The translations under genes were made by a program, and so were the position numbers. Positions 1 through 11,889 of a DNA stretch of 64,000 bases are shown here, one piece after another. Source of the stretch: Mytilus californianus (Eukaryota > Mollusca > Bivalvia > Mytilida > Mytilidae). The DNA lies in assembly GCF_021869535.1 (NCBI RefSeq), contig NW_026262723.1, forward strand, positions 84,198,324-84,262,323. Direction: 5' to 3'. The notes below the pieces were generated by a model that worked only from the letters and a program-made list of their open reading frames with translations, searched no databases and had not been told where the DNA came from. Positions within the stretch are counted from its first letter, which is position 1; each line of letters starts with the position of its first letter.

Positions 1-114
1 ATAATAGAATTTAAAATATGGTGTCAAATCTTTCATATGGATTTTTTTTTTAAAAAAGATGCAACATTTGCAGATATTTTTACTGATCTTCCCTTATAAA
101 TATGCATATAATTA

Positions 115-3100
115 ATAAAATGCTCCGCTGGGGCGCAGCTTGATACGACCGCAGAGGTCGAACCCTGAACAGTTGGGGCAAGTATGGACACAACATTCAA
201 ATTTGATACAGCACTGAATTTGGATTGTAATTAAATATTTGACACAGCATAGGTTTCTGACACAGAATGAATGTGGTCTAAGAACTTAAAAAATTTTAAT
301 TTACCTATTCAAACCATATCATTATTATTTGCTTTTATATATAAATCAGAAATAACCAATTTAAAATGGAAAATTTTAAAGAAAAAAAAGGAAAAAAAAT
401 TCCCCCCCCCCCAATTTTTTTAACCCCCTTATGATTCATCACCCCCAAACTCAATCCCAGCCTTCCCTTTGTGGTATGGTACCTTGCAGTACATTTTCAG
501 AGAGATCCATACACTTGAACACAAGTTATTGTCTGGAAACTAGAAAAATGCTTGTTTTTATGGCCCCTTTTTGGCCCCAAATTCCTAAACGTTTAGGGCA
601 ATTACCCCCAAACTCAAACCCAGCTTTACCTTTGTGATATGGAACTTTGCAGTACAATTTCATAAAGATCCATACACTTACACACCAGTTATTGTCCTGA
701 AACTAGAATAAAATGCTCCGCTGGGCGCAGCTTGATACGACCGCAGAGGTCGAACCCTGAACAGTTGGGGCAAGTATGGACACAACATTCAAGCTTGATA
801 CAGGACTGAATTTGGATTGTGATTAAATATTTGACACAGCATAGGTTTCTGACACAGAATGAATGTGGTCTAAGAACTTAAAATTTTTTAATTTACCTAT
901 TCAAACCATATCATTATTATTTGCTTTTATATATAAATCAGAAATAACCAATTTAAAATGGAAAATTTTAAAGGAAAAAAAAGGAAAAAAAAAATCCCCC
1001 CCAAATTTTTTGAACCCCCTTATGATTCATCACCCCCAAACTCAATCCCAGCCTTCCCTTTGTGATATGGTACCTTGCAGTACAATTTCATAGAGATAAA
1101 ATTGAGAATGGAAATGGGGTATGTGTCAAAGAGACAACAACCCGACCATAGAGCAGACAACAGCCGAAGGCCACCAATGGGTCTTCAATGCAGCGAGAAA
1201 CTCCCGCACCCGGAGGCGTCCTTCAGCTGGCCCCTAAACAAATATGTATACTAGTTCAGTGATAATGGACGTCATACTAAACTCCAAATTATCCATACAC
1301 TTGAACACAAGTTATTGTCTTGAAACTAAAAAAATGCTTGTTTTTTGGCCCCATATTCCTAAACATTTAGGGCAATTACCCCCAAACTCAAACCCAGCTT
1401 TCCCTTTGTGATATGGAACCTTGTAGTACAATTTCATAAAGATCCATACACTTGAACACAAGTTATTGTCCTGAAACTAGAAAAATGCTTGTTTTTTGCC
1501 CCTTTTTGGCCCCTAATTTCTAAAATTTTGAGGCAATTACCCCCAAAATCAATCCCAGCCTTCCTTTTGTTGTATGGTACCTTGCAGTATAACTTCAGAG
1601 AGATCCATACACTTGAACACAAGTTATTGTCTGGAAACTAGAAAAATGCTTATTTTTGGCCCCCTTTTGGCCCCTTATTCTTAAACGTTTTGGGCAATTA
1701 CCCCCAAACTCAATTCCAGCTTTCCCTTTCTGGTATGGAACCTAGTAGTACAATTTCAGAAAGATCCATAAACTTACACACAAGTTATTGTCATGAAACT
1801 AGAAAAATTCTTGTTTTTTGCCCCTTTTTGGCCCCTAATTCCTAAAATTGTGAGGCAATTACCCCCAAAATCGATCCAAACATTTCCTTTGTGATATGGA
1901 ACCTTGCAGTACAATTTCAGAGAGATCCATACACTTGAACACAAGTTATTGTCTGGAAACTAGAAAAATGCTTATTTTTGGCCCCTTTTTGGCCCTTTAT
2001 TCCTAAACGTTTTGGGCATTTACCCCCAAACTCAATTCCAGCTTTTCCTTTGTGATATGGAACCTTGTAGTACAATTTCAGAAAGATCCATAAACTTACA
2101 CATAAGTTATTGTCATGAAACTAGAAAAATGCTTGTTTTTTGCCCCTTTTTTAGCCCCTAATTCCTAAAACTTGGAGGCAATTACCCCCAAAATCAATCC
2201 AAGCATTCCCATTGTGATATCGAACCTTGTGGTACAATGTTAGAGAGATCCATACACTAACACACCAGTTATGTCTGGAAGTTACAAAAATGCTTATTTT
2301 TGGCCCCTTTTTGGCCCATAATTCCTTAATTGTTGGTACCATAACCCCCAAAATCAATCCCAACCTTCCTTTTGTGGTATTGAACCTTATGGTAAAATTT
2401 CATAGAGATCCATTCACTTAAACTAAAGTTAAGAGTGCGAAAACCAATGTGTCTTCGGACGACGACGACAACGACGACGCCAACGTCATACCAATATACG
2501 ACCACAAAATTTTTTTTGCGGTCGTATAAAAATGCTTGTTTTTTTGCCCTTTTATGGCCCCTAATTCCTAAACTTTTGAGGGAATTACCCCCAAAATCAA
2601 TCACAGCCTTCCCTTTGTGGTATGGTACCTTGCAGTACAATTTCAGAGAGATCCATACACTTGAACACAAGTTATTGTCTGGAAACTAGAAAAATCCTTA
2701 TTTTTGGCCCCTTATTCCTAAACGTTTTGGGCAATTACCCCCAAACTCAATTCCAGCTTTCCATTTGTGACATGGAACTTTGTAGTACAGTTTCATAAAG
2801 ATCCATACACTTGAACACAAGTTATTGTCATGAAACTAGAAAAATGCTTGTTTTTTGCCCCTTTTTGGCCCCTAATTCTTAAAACTTGGAGGCAATTACC
2901 CCCAAAATCAATCCCAGTATTACCTTTGTGATATGGAACCTTGTGGTACAATGTCAGAGAGATCCACACACTAACACACAAGTTATGTCTGGAAGTTACA
3001 AAAATGCTTATATTTTTGGCCCCTTTTTGGCCCCGAATTCCTTAACTTAACTTAACGACGACGACGCCGACGCCGACGTCATACCAATATACGACCTCAA

Positions 3101-3124
3101 AATTTTTTTGCGGTCGTATAAAAA
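115..3124 (+). repeat. Composite hairpin-ended element with ~160-bp tandem units
   Basis: Two 5' modules (about 115-430 and 707-1030) begin AATAAAATGCTCCGCTGG and contain GATACGACCGCAGAGGTCG. They are followed by an array of roughly 160-bp units (GGTATGGTACCTTGCAGTAC, then GATCCATACACTTGAACAC, then CCCCTTTTTGGCCCC). 3' modules at about 2431-2530 and 3045-3122 have a GAC/GCC-rich microsatellite, CCAATATACGACC, an A/T tract and GCGGTCGTAT. The ATACGACCGC arm recurs inverted at both ends, so the unit looks like a non-autonomous transposable element. A different interspersed repeat sits at 1098-1288. Short ORFs here are repeat translations and I see no gene. Confidence 0.8.
1098..1288 (+). repeat. 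Interspersed repeat inside the tandem array
   Basis: This block (GTGTCAAAGAGACAACAACC through GAGAAACTCCCGCACCCGG) interrupts a ~160-bp unit. A second copy lies on the minus strand at 32383-32531 in an HGSNAT intron. It is unclassified and I see no coding capacity. Confidence 0.75.
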
Positions 3125-3263
3125 GCAGTGTAAGGGATTACCTCCCATACACTGCTTTCAATTTGTCTTAATTGTTCATTAACCATTACTTTATACATAA
3201 TTTAAAAGCAGTGTAAGGGAGGTAATTCAAATGATGTATTTGAATTACCTCCCTTACACTGCT
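3122..3263. repeat. Two adjacent hairpins, one with perfect 26-bp arms
   Basis: The first hairpin (3122-3157) pairs AAGCAGTGTAAGGG with TCCCATACACTGCTT. The second (3207-3263) has arms 3207-3232 and 3238-3263 that are perfect reverse complements over 26 bp around a 5-base loop. Both begin with AGCAGTGTAAGGG, so this is a short foldback repeat in two versions. Confidence 0.8.
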
Positions 3264-3299
3264 ATAAATTATGTTTTGTACTAAAGAATTTGTCCATTA

Positions 3300-3706
3300 C
3301 ATTTTAACCAGGACACCCTAGTTTTTTCCCCTTTTTTGCCCCTAATTCCTAAACGGTTTGAGCCATAACCCCCCAAAGCAAATCCTAACCATCCCTTTGT
3401 GGTATGGAAACTTGTGATATAATTTCAGAAAGATCCATACACCGTTCCACAAGTTATTGTCTGGAAACTAGAAAAATGCTTATTTTTGGTCCCTTTTTGG
3501 GCCCTAATTCCTTAACTGTTGGTACCATAACCCCCAAAAATCAATCCCAACCTTCCTTTTGTGGTATTGAACCTTATGGTAAAATTTCATAGAGATCCAT
3601 TCACTTTAATTAAAGTTATTGTGCGAAAACCAATGTGTCTTCGGACGAGGACGACGCCAACGTCATACCAATATACGACTGCAAAATTTTTTTGAGGTCG
3701 TATGAA
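3300..3706 (+). repeat. Second 3' end of the ATACGACCGC hairpin family
   Basis: About two and a half ~160-bp units are followed by the ACCAATGTGTCTTCGGACGA segment, a short GAC/GCC tract and the ATACGACTGC...GAGGTCGTAT hairpin at 3668-3704. The hairpin arms carry substitutions relative to the copy at 2490-2530. Confidence 0.7.
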
Positions 3707-3709
3707 AAC

Positions 3710-4380
3710 AACAAACCCACACATAAAATCCCAGACATACCAAGCACTCGTCCGACCCAAATTTGAATATTCTTGTTCTGTGTGGGACCCTTACACAACC
3801 GAATCAGTATCCAAAATTGAGATGGTCCAACGATGAGCTGCTCGGTATATCTGCAATAAATACCACAATTCGAGTAGTGTTACAAACATGCTTACAACAT
3901 TGGAATTACCATCACTAGCAGAACGTAGGCTATGCACAAGATTAGTAATGATGTATAAGATATCATACCATCTTGTTGCTATTCCATCTGTCATACTCAT
4001 TAAAGCAGACTCAAGAACTAGGAAAAACCATACACTCACATATGGCATATACATACATCTAAGGACTCCTACAGACATTCATACTTTCCTTATACAATAC
4101 AACAGTGGAATCAGCTCCCTGTGGTACTTGTTCAGGCACCATCCATTGATAGCTTCAGGGAACAGCTCACTTCAGCTGTTCTCTGTTCTATTATTTAATA
4201 GCATTAATTAAGATTGTACATAGTTTTAATCACAAATTTGATATTTTCCTTGCAATATATTTACATTTTGTTTAAATTGGGGTAAAAATTTTGTAAATAG
4301 TCCACGTATGCGGACAATATGTATGCGGACAATATGTAATCATCCGATGTCAACGGTATATTGTATACCAAAAGAAGAAG
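3710..4380 (+). mobile_element. 3' end of a non-LTR (LINE) retrotransposon
   Basis: Translation gives a decayed LINE reverse transcriptase C-terminus: YQALVRPKFEYS, SVWDPYTTESVSKIEMVQR, an in-frame stop, then YHNSSSVTNMLTTLELPSL, AERRLCTRLVMMYKI and HLVAIPS. The order matches the post-RT thumb and C-terminal region of CR1/L2/jockey-type elements. Frameshifts and a stop make it inactive. The tail at 4360-4380 is an AAGAAG microsatellite, as at many LINE 3' ends. It is 5'-truncated, with no RT catalytic motif in this copy. Confidence 0.75.
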
Positions 4381-4961
4381 AAATGTTCCTCTATTGCTGT
4401 GACAGGATTTTCAATTTAACAACTATCCACAAAAAAAAACAAAAAAGGACAAGGAAACCAACATTTCATATCATATTCAGGTAGAAATTAATAAATGGAT
4501 TTGGGATAACCAAATGTGAAACAATTGGGAATAAAAAACATATATATTTAATGCTAAAAGCAGTAAAATAACAAAAATATCAGACAACAACCAATGCAGC
4601 CAGTGCACTGGAATACAGGCTTATGGCTTGGAAGAAGAACATAAAGAATATGACGAGATTAAATATGTTTGTAAGCCATCCATTCTCCACTAACCTGGGA
4701 TAGTGGTTTAATAGCATAACATTATAAAAAAACATGTTAAGATTAATTGGAAATGGCATAATTATTCAGATTGGTACAAGACACAAAAACAAATAGCAAA
4801 ATAAAAAAATCCTGTGTAAAAGAGTAGTGTTGGCTGCCAAAGAGTTCATTCATCAGTAAAATACGTTAAGTTAAAAAAGAAAATCAACATTGTCAATGTG
4901 CTTGTGATGTTTAGTACAGAACAATATTTGTATGTCTTGATGTTGAGTAAGTTAATAAAAA
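4381..4961 (+). repeat. Diverged mussel interspersed repeat and AT-rich spacer
   Basis: About 4560-4735 resembles the better preserved repeat at 4962 (ACTGGAATACAGGCTTATGG, CTAACCTGGGATAGTGGT) but is degraded. The rest is AT-rich with no gene visible. Confidence 0.5.
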
Positions 4962-5345
4962 AAGAAGATGTGGTATGATTGCCAAATGAGACTCTCCACA
5001 AGAGACCAAATGACACAGAAATTAACAACTATAGTTCACTATATATAGGTCACCGTACGGCCTTCAACAAAGCCCATGCTGCATATTCAGCTATAAAAGG
5101 CCCTAGAATGACAAATGTAAAACAATTCAAACAAGAAATCTAACAGCCTAATTTTAAAATGTACAAAAAATGAACGAAAAACAAAAATGTACAGCAACAA
5201 ACGACAACCACTGAATTACAGGCTCGTAATCTGGGACAGGCATATACATACAGAATGTGGCGGGTTAAATCATGTTAGCGGGATCCCAACCCTTCCCCTA
5301 ACCTGGGACAGTGGTGTAATAGTACAACATAAGAACGAACTGTAA
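4962..5345 (+). repeat. Mussel interspersed repeat (AAGAAGATGTGG family)
   Basis: Starts AAGAAGATGTGGTATGATTG, continues through AGAGACCAAATGACACAG, CACCGTACGGCCTTCAAC and ACCTGGGACAGTGGTGTAAT, and ends at AAGAACGAACTGT. At least eight other copies or fragments lie in this window. It looks like a short retroposed or non-autonomous element; I recall it as abundant in Mytilus but cannot assign a named family. Confidence 0.8.
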
Positions 5346-5351
5346 CAAGAG

Positions 5352-6800
5352 TGCACACGCTGAAATGTCTCGCCTTCTTTACTAATCATTGATATTATGT
5401 TGATAGTCCTAAATATAAAGCTTTCTTACAACTGTCACATAAACTTAACATTAACCAAGAAAACTAAACATTGACCAATGAACCATGGAAATGAGGTCAA
5501 TGTCAGATGAATCATGCCAGGCAAGCATGTACAGCTAACAATTCTTCTATACAACAAATATAGTTGACCTATTGCTTAGTTTAAGAAAAACAGACCAAAA
5601 CACAAAAACTTAACACTGAGCAATGAACTGTGAAAATGAGGTCAAGGTCAAATAAAAACTGCGCGACTGACATAAAGACCATAAAATATTTCCATACACC
5701 AAATATAGTTGACCTATTGCATATAGTATTAGAAAAAAAAGACCAAAACTCAAAATCTTAACTTTGACCACTGAACCATGAAAATGAGGTCAAGGTCAAA
5801 TGACACCTGCCAGCTAGACATGTACACCTTACAATCATTCCATACACCAAATATAGTTGACCTATGATTGCTTAAAGTGTAAGAAAAACAGACCAAAACA
5901 CAAAAACGTAACATAAGCAATGAACCATGAAAATAAGGTCAAGGTCAAATAAAATCTGCCAGACTGACATGTACATCATTAAATATTTCCATACACCAAA
6001 TATAGTTGACCTACTGCATACAGTATTAGGAAAACAGACCAAAACACAAAAACTTAACATTTAAAAATGAACCTTGAAAATGAGGTCAAGGTCAAATAAA
6101 ACATGCCAGACTGACATGTACATCGTAAAATATTTCCATACACTAAATATAGTTGACCTACTGCATATAATATTAGAAAAACAAACCAAAACACAAAAAC
6201 TTAACATTGAGCAATGAACCGTGAAAATGAGGTCAAGGTCAAATAAAACTTGCCAGACTGACATGAACATCGTACAATATTTCCATACACCAAATACAGT
6301 TGACCTATTGCATACAGTATTAGAAAAACAGACCAAAACACAAAAACTAAACTATGACCACTGAACCATGAAAATGAGGTCAAGGTCAGATGACACCTGC
6401 CAGTTAGACATGTACCCCTTACTATCATTACATACACCAAATATAGTAGACCTATTGCTTATAGTATCTCAGATATGGACTTGACCACGAAAACTTAACC
6501 TTGTTCACTGATCCATGAAATGAGGTCGAGGTCAAGTGAAAACTATCTGACGGGCATGAGGACCTTGCAAGGTACGCACATACCAAATATAGTTATCCTA
6601 TTACTTATAATAAGAGAGAATTTAACATTCCAAAAAATCTGAACTTTTTTTTCAAGTAGTCGCTGAACCATGAAAATGAGGTCAAGGACATTGGACATGT
6701 GACTGACGGAAACTTCGTAACATGAGGCATCTATATACAAAGTATGAAGCATCCAGGTCTTCCATCTTCTAAAATATAAAGCTTTTAAGAAGTTAGCTAA

Positions 6801-6832
<32 letters not shown>

Positions 6833-6891
6833 CCGCCGGATCACTATCCCTATGTCGAGTTTTCTGCGACAAAAGTCGCAGGCTCGACAAA
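5352..6891 (+). repeat. Hairpin-ended element with about nine ~150-bp units
   Basis: The 5' end carries TGTCTCGCCTTCTTTACT. The body is an array of ~150-bp units recognisable by ATGAAAATGAGGTCAAGGTC, GACATGTACATCGT and ACCAAATATAGTTGACCTA. The 3' end has a GCC/GCT trinucleotide run (about 6802-6838), then TATGTCGAGTTTTCTGCGAC and AAAGTCGCAGGCTCGACAAA. The 3' module GCGACAAAAGTCGC is a hairpin. The same terminal plan with a different body occurs at 9041-9918. Confidence 0.75.
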
Positions 6892-7060
6892 AATCAGTTC
6901 AAAAAGGCTTAACTCATCAGATGGATACAAATAGAAATACATATAACAAAAACACAGAGTGGACTTGGCCGGGTACTTGTACATTCCAACAACAAAAAGA
7001 CACTAATTACAGATCTGAGAGTACTCGCAGTAACTGACAGCTAGTTCAAAGCCAATAACA
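6892..7060 (+). repeat. 3' part of the AAGAAGATGTGG mussel repeat
   Basis: Contains AAAAAGGCTTAACTCATCAG, ACAGAGTGGACTTGGCCGG and GAGAGTACTCGCAGTAACTG. These correspond to the distal part of the family seen at 42786-43225, so this is a 5'-truncated copy. Confidence 0.6.
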
Positions 7061-7257
7061 ACTAATAAAATAAAATGCTCCGCAGGGCGCAGCTTGATAC
7101 GACCGCAGAGGTCGAACCCTGAACAGTTGGGGGAAGTATGGACACAACATTCAAGCTTGATACAGCTTTGGATTTGGATTGTGATTAAATATTTGACACA
7201 GCATAGGTTTCTAACACAGATTGAATGTGGTCTAAGAACTTAAAAATTTTAAATTGG

Positions 7258-7870
7258 ACATTCACCTATTATGGTCCAATATCCAAAATCTAAATACATG
7301 GTTAGATTCAGCATATCAAAGAACCCCAAGAATTCAATTTTTGATGAAATCAAACAAAGTTTAATTTTGGACCCTTTTGACCTCAATGTGGACAAAGTTG
7401 ATAACGGGGCCCAAAAATCAAAAATCTAAATACATGGTTAGATAAGGCATATCAAAGAACCCCATATATTCAATTTTTGTTGAAATCAAACAAAGTTTAA
7501 TTTTGGACCCCGATTTGGACCAACTTGAAAACTGGGCCCATAATCAAAAATCTAAATACATGTTTAGATTCAGCATATCAAAGAACCCTAAGAATTCAAT
7601 TTTTGTTAGAATCAAACTAAGTTTAATTTTGGACCCTTTGGACCTTAATGTAGACCAATTTGAAAACGGAACCAAAATTTAAGAATCTAAATACACAGTT
7701 AGATTTGGCATATCAAAGAACCCCAATAATTCAATTTTTGATGAAATCAAACAAAGTTTAATTTTGGACCCTTTGGACCTCAATGTGGACCAATTTAAAA
7801 ACGGGGCCCAAAATCCAAAAACTAAATACACGGTTAGATTCAGCATATTAAAGAACCCCATGAAATCAAG
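7258..7870 (+). repeat. Tandem repeat, ~133-bp unit, about 5 copies
   Basis: Each unit contains TCTAAATACATGGTTAGATT, CAGCATATCAAAGAACCCC and AAACAAAGTTTAATTTTGGA, and ends near AACGGGGCCCAAAATC. Copies differ by scattered substitutions and small deletions. A single related unit occurs at about 10560-10650. Confidence 0.8.
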
Positions 7871-7924
7871 AATAAAACCCCATTGAAATTGGTCAAGAAA
7901 TAAGCAATTTATAGGAAGTATCTT

Positions 7925-8155
7925 CTTTTGCACAATCCTGTGCTATTAAATATTTCTTGCTATTGCGCAATACTGTACAATTGACAATTTCTTGCTATTG
8001 CGCAATATTGTGCTATTGGATATTTCTTGCTATTGCGCAATACTGTGCAATTGAAGATTTCTTGCTATTGCGCAATACTGTGCAATTGAAGATTTCTTGC
8101 TATTGTGCAATACTGTGCAATTGAAAATTTCTTGCTATTGCACAATACTTATTAT
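7925..8155 (+). repeat. 35-bp tandem repeat containing TATTGCGCAATA
   Basis: About six units of TTTCTTGCTATTGCGCAATA followed by CTGTGCAATTGAAGA. TATTGCGCAATA is a 12-bp palindrome, and the second half (TGTGCAATTG) is a degenerate echo of it. Confidence 0.8.
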
Positions 8156-9040
8156 ATAATAATTTACACATCCTGTTTGGTGTGTATCTCCTACCATATC
8201 ATTATTATTTGATTTTAAATATAAATCAGAAATAACCAACTTAAAATGGAAAATTTTAAAAGAAACAAAAAAGGAAAAAAAGAAAAAAAAGGAAAAAAAA
8301 ATAAATCCCCCCCCAAATTTTTTGAACCCCCATTATGATTCATCACCCCAAAACTCAATCCCAGCCTTCCCTTTGTGGTATGGTACCTTGCAGTACAATT
8401 TCAGAGAGATCCATACACTTGAACACAAGTTATTGTCTGGAAACTAGAAAAAAATGTGTTTTTTGGCCCCTTTTTGGCCCCCAATTCCTAAACGTTTAGG
8501 GCAATTACCCCCAAACTCAAACCCAGCTTTCCCTTTGTGATATGGAACCTTGTAGTACAATTTCAGAAAGATCCATACACTTACACACAAGTTATTGTCA
8601 TGAAACTAGAAAAATGCTTGTTTTTTGCCCCTTTTTTGGCCCCTAATTCCTAAAATTTGGAGGCAATTACCCCCAAAATCAATCCCAGCATTCCTTTAGT
8701 GGTATGGAACCTTGTGGTACAATGTCAGAGAGATCCATACACTAACACACAAGTTATGTCTGGAAGTTACAAAAATGCTTATTTTTTGCCCCTTTTTGGC
8801 CCCTAATTCCTTTACTGTTATTACCATAACCCCCAAAATCAATCCCAACCTTCCTTTTGTGGTATTGAACCTTGTGGTAAAATTTCATAAAGATCCATTC
8901 ACTTAAACTAAAGTTAGAGTGCGAAAACCAATGTGTCTTCGGACGACGCCGGACGACGACGACGACGACGACGCCGGACGACGACGACGCCAACGTCATA
9001 CCAATATACGACCACAAAAATTTTTTTGCGGTCGTATAAA

Positions 9041-9918
9041 AATTCATAAGGGTTCCACGGAACCCAGTGTCTCGCCTACTTTTGCTGCTAATCGTAGGCT
9101 AAATAAAAATGAGGAAAAAAATTAATAAAAATATTCCTCTCTATACTATCTTTTGATTGTAAGTAGCTTCTGTCCAAGTTTGGTAAAAATCCAGGATAGT
9201 TTATGAATCTAATAAATGTTTTAAAAACTTAAACTGCAGACTGTATGAAATGTTAACTCGAAGAAAAACTAAGTCCATTTATACGTAAAAAATACGGAAA
9301 AAATGGAACAAAATTTTAACAAAATTTCCTTCTAGATACTAGCTTTTAATCATAAACAAGCTTCTGTCCAAGTTTGGTTCAAATCCAGGATAGTTTAATA
9401 AAGTTATTAAAATTTTAAAAACTTTAACCACAGAGTGAATGTAATGTTAACTGGCAGAAAAACTAAGTCCATTTATAAGTAAAATACGGAAAAAATGGAT
9501 TTTTTTTTTTACAAAATTTACTTCTGGATACTATCTTATGGTCATAAACAAGCTTCTTTCCAAGTTTGGTAGAAATCCAGGATAGTTTAAGAAAGTTATT
9601 AAACTTTCAAAAGCTTTAACCACAGAGTGAATGTAATGTTTCCTGGCAGAAAAACTTAAGTCCATTTATAAGTAAAATACGGAAAAAATGGAATTTTTTT
9701 TTACAAAATTTACTTTTGAATATTATCTTATGATCATAAACAAGCTTCTGCCCAAGTTTGGTAGAAATCCAGGATAGTTTAAGAAAGTTATTAAAATTTC
9801 AAAAACTTTAACCACAGAGTGAATAATTGTGGACGCCGCCGCTGCCGACGCCGACGGAATGTAGGATCGCTATGTCTCGCTTTTTCGACAAAAGTCGAAG
9901 GCTCGACAAAAATCATGC
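9041..9918 (+). repeat. Hairpin-ended element with ~183-bp tandem units
   Basis: The 5' end contains GGGTTCCACGGAACCC (a perfect hairpin) and AGTGTCTCGCCTACTTTTGC. Four units of about 183 bp follow (CCAAGTTTGGTAAAAATCC, AGTCCATTTATAAGTAAAAT). The 3' end has GACGCCGCCGCTGCC, then ATCGCTATGTCTCGC and TTTTTCGACAAAAGTCGA. The 3' module matches 6838-6891 although the internal array differs. Confidence 0.75.
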
Positions 9919-10364
9919 ATCTAAGACTAAATTATCAATCAGTACTACACATCCAACATCCAATGGATTTAGTGTAAAGATGTCATAAATAGTCAGAGAA
10001 AAACATGACCTTGTGCAATGCCAAGATACAGGTATCGACAGATTGTAGATCCATGAAATTGCATATGTATATAACAATAATATTTAGTATGCTTTTGATT
10101 TACTGATAACAAAATCAATATATATATATTAATACCAATATAAACAATAATGTCCATTTGTTACTAAAATATGGAAAGAAGGCAAATATCTGAATTTTGC
10201 TCTCAGTGTTATTCATGGAGGTTTTAAAAAGTTGAGGTCTTAAAAACTTTATAATTTAAGCACATACTGTATCTGCATTACTTGTAAATTATATTAACTG
10301 CAAATGAATAAATTTAGGCAAGATTCATAAAATTCCATAAATGTTTTATAACGTCAACAATAAC
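9919..10364. other. AT-rich spacer
   Basis: No coding signal, recognisable repeat or RNA gene was seen in this stretch. Confidence 0.5.
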
Positions 10365-10655
10365 AAGAGGCTGTCAGACAGACAGCAAACCAGATTTTCC
10401 TGCAATGGTCAAACCCTGAACAGTTGAGCAAGTATGGACACAACATTTAAGCTTAAAACAGCTCTGAATTTGGATTGTGATTGAATATTTGATACAGCAT
10501 GGGTTTGTGACACAAAATAAATGTGGTCAAAGAACTGAAAAATTTGAAATTGAACATTTACCTAATATGGTCCAATATCCAAAATCTAAGTACATTGCAA
10601 GAATCAGCATATCAAAGAACCCCAAGAATTCAATTTTTGATGAAATACTTCTTAG
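10365..10655 (+). repeat. Single-unit relative of the 7070 element
   Basis: Begins AACAAGAGGCTGTCAGACAG with a small hairpin (CTGTCAGACAGACAG). It then follows the 7070 element: CCCTGAACAGTTGAGCAAGT, GGATTGTGATTGAATATTTG, and one ~133-bp unit ending at TTTTTGATGAAAT. It has a different 5' tip from the copies at 115 and 7070. Confidence 0.65.
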
Positions 10656-11234
10656 TTAAACCATTACTGTTCAAATGGAAATAACTCAAGCTTTATTTCC
10701 ATGAACCAATAATGTAAATCTAAAATTGAATATGATTTAACCATAGACTCTAACATTAGATATGATGTAAAGAGATGTGATGTTATATTTATTTTTAAAT
10801 TATAATCAAATATAATTAATAGTTTTCTAATAAATCTCTCACTCCAATTATAATTGGGTGAGTGCATTGACAATTACCAGATGTGTGTCATCTTATCACT
10901 TAGTGTAATCAAACTTTATATATATACATTTTTTTTGTAGTTGATAGTTCCCAATATTTTTTCTTTCATTTGTAACATACTAATATAGATCTGCAACTTA
11001 TCTTATCTTAATTTTAACTTTTTAACTTATAAGTAATAGATTATTATCTAATGAATTTTCAAATCTGGAACCCCAAACAAGATCAAGTAAAAATTAAAAT
11101 TAACAGACACAACAAAACAATTATATATATATATATCACTCAGAAAATTAGTTTTTACAAAATAACAAACACACCATAAAATTCTTCAAACAATTTACCA
11201 AAGAAAAGAAAAATTAATAATGAAAATGGAGAAT
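10656..11234. other. AT-rich spacer with diverged local duplicate
   Basis: Contains CACTCCAATTATAATTGG-type sequence that recurs at about 12165 and 12395. No gene seen. Confidence 0.45.
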
Positions 11235-11889
11235 GTGTCCGCATGGACACAGATGATGCCCCCCCCCACCTGCATACAACATTGTAAAGGGACATAACTC
11301 AAGAACGATAAAAAGTGACGCGACCCAAATTTGTACTTGATCTGAGTTTTAAGGTAATAAGTATTGTATACAGGTTTCATGTTTGGTTGGGGCAAACTTA
11401 AGTTACAGAACGGAAACTAAAAATTTTGCAATTTTTCGATTTATAAAGGGGCATACCTCGATAATGATTAAAGTGACACTACCAAAATTCAACTTGATCT
11501 GTGTTTTGTGGTAAAAAGCATTGTGTATAAGTTTCATAACATTTGGTTGAGGCAACTTAAGTTAGAGAACAGAAACTAAAAATTTTGCATTTTTTTCCAT
11601 TTATAAAAGGTATAACTCGAGAATGGTTAAAGTGACCCCACCAAAATTCAAACTTGATCTGTGTTTTGTGGTAATTAGCATTGTGTATAAGTTTCATAAC
11701 ATTTGGTTGCTGCAAACTTAAGTTAGAGAACGGAAACTAAAAATTTTGCAATTTTTCCATTTATAAAGGGGCATAACTCTAGAACGGTTAAAGTGACATC
11801 ACCAAAATTCAAATACGGACGTACGTACGATTGTACAGACAGAAAAGGGTAAAACTTAATGCCCCCTCCACTACGGCGGGGGCATAAAA
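11235..11889 (+). repeat. GGGGGCAT hairpin-ended element, ~175-bp units
   Basis: About three units (GGGGCATAACTCTAGAACGG, CAAATTTGTACTTGATCTG, AACGGAAACTAAAAATTTTG) are followed by GTAAAACTTAATGCCCCC and GCGGGGGCATAAAAA. ATGCCCCC and GGGGGCAT form a terminal stem. A short relative is at 60240-60456. Confidence 0.75.

Larger units (their letters stand above)
7070..9045 (+). repeat. Hairpin-ended element with three different internal arrays
   Basis: The 5' module (from about 7070, ATGCTCCGCAGGGCGCAGC) and the 3' module (8925-9043, GAC/GCC repeats, then GCGGTCGTAT) belong to the ATACGACCGC hairpin family seen at 115-3124. Between them lie a ~133-bp array, a 35-bp array and a ~160-bp array. One element therefore carries three unrelated tandem repeats. 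No gene seen. Confidence 0.75.

Noticed and set aside
6543..6890. 115-codon minus-strand ORF with an Ala run
   Set aside because: The Ala run is the GCC trinucleotide tract of the hairpin-ended element; the rest is tandem-repeat sequence.
115..9918. Autonomous Helitron (Rep/helicase) for the hairpin-ended elements
   Set aside because: No Rep or helicase motif was seen on either strand, so any Helitron link is only a hypothesis.
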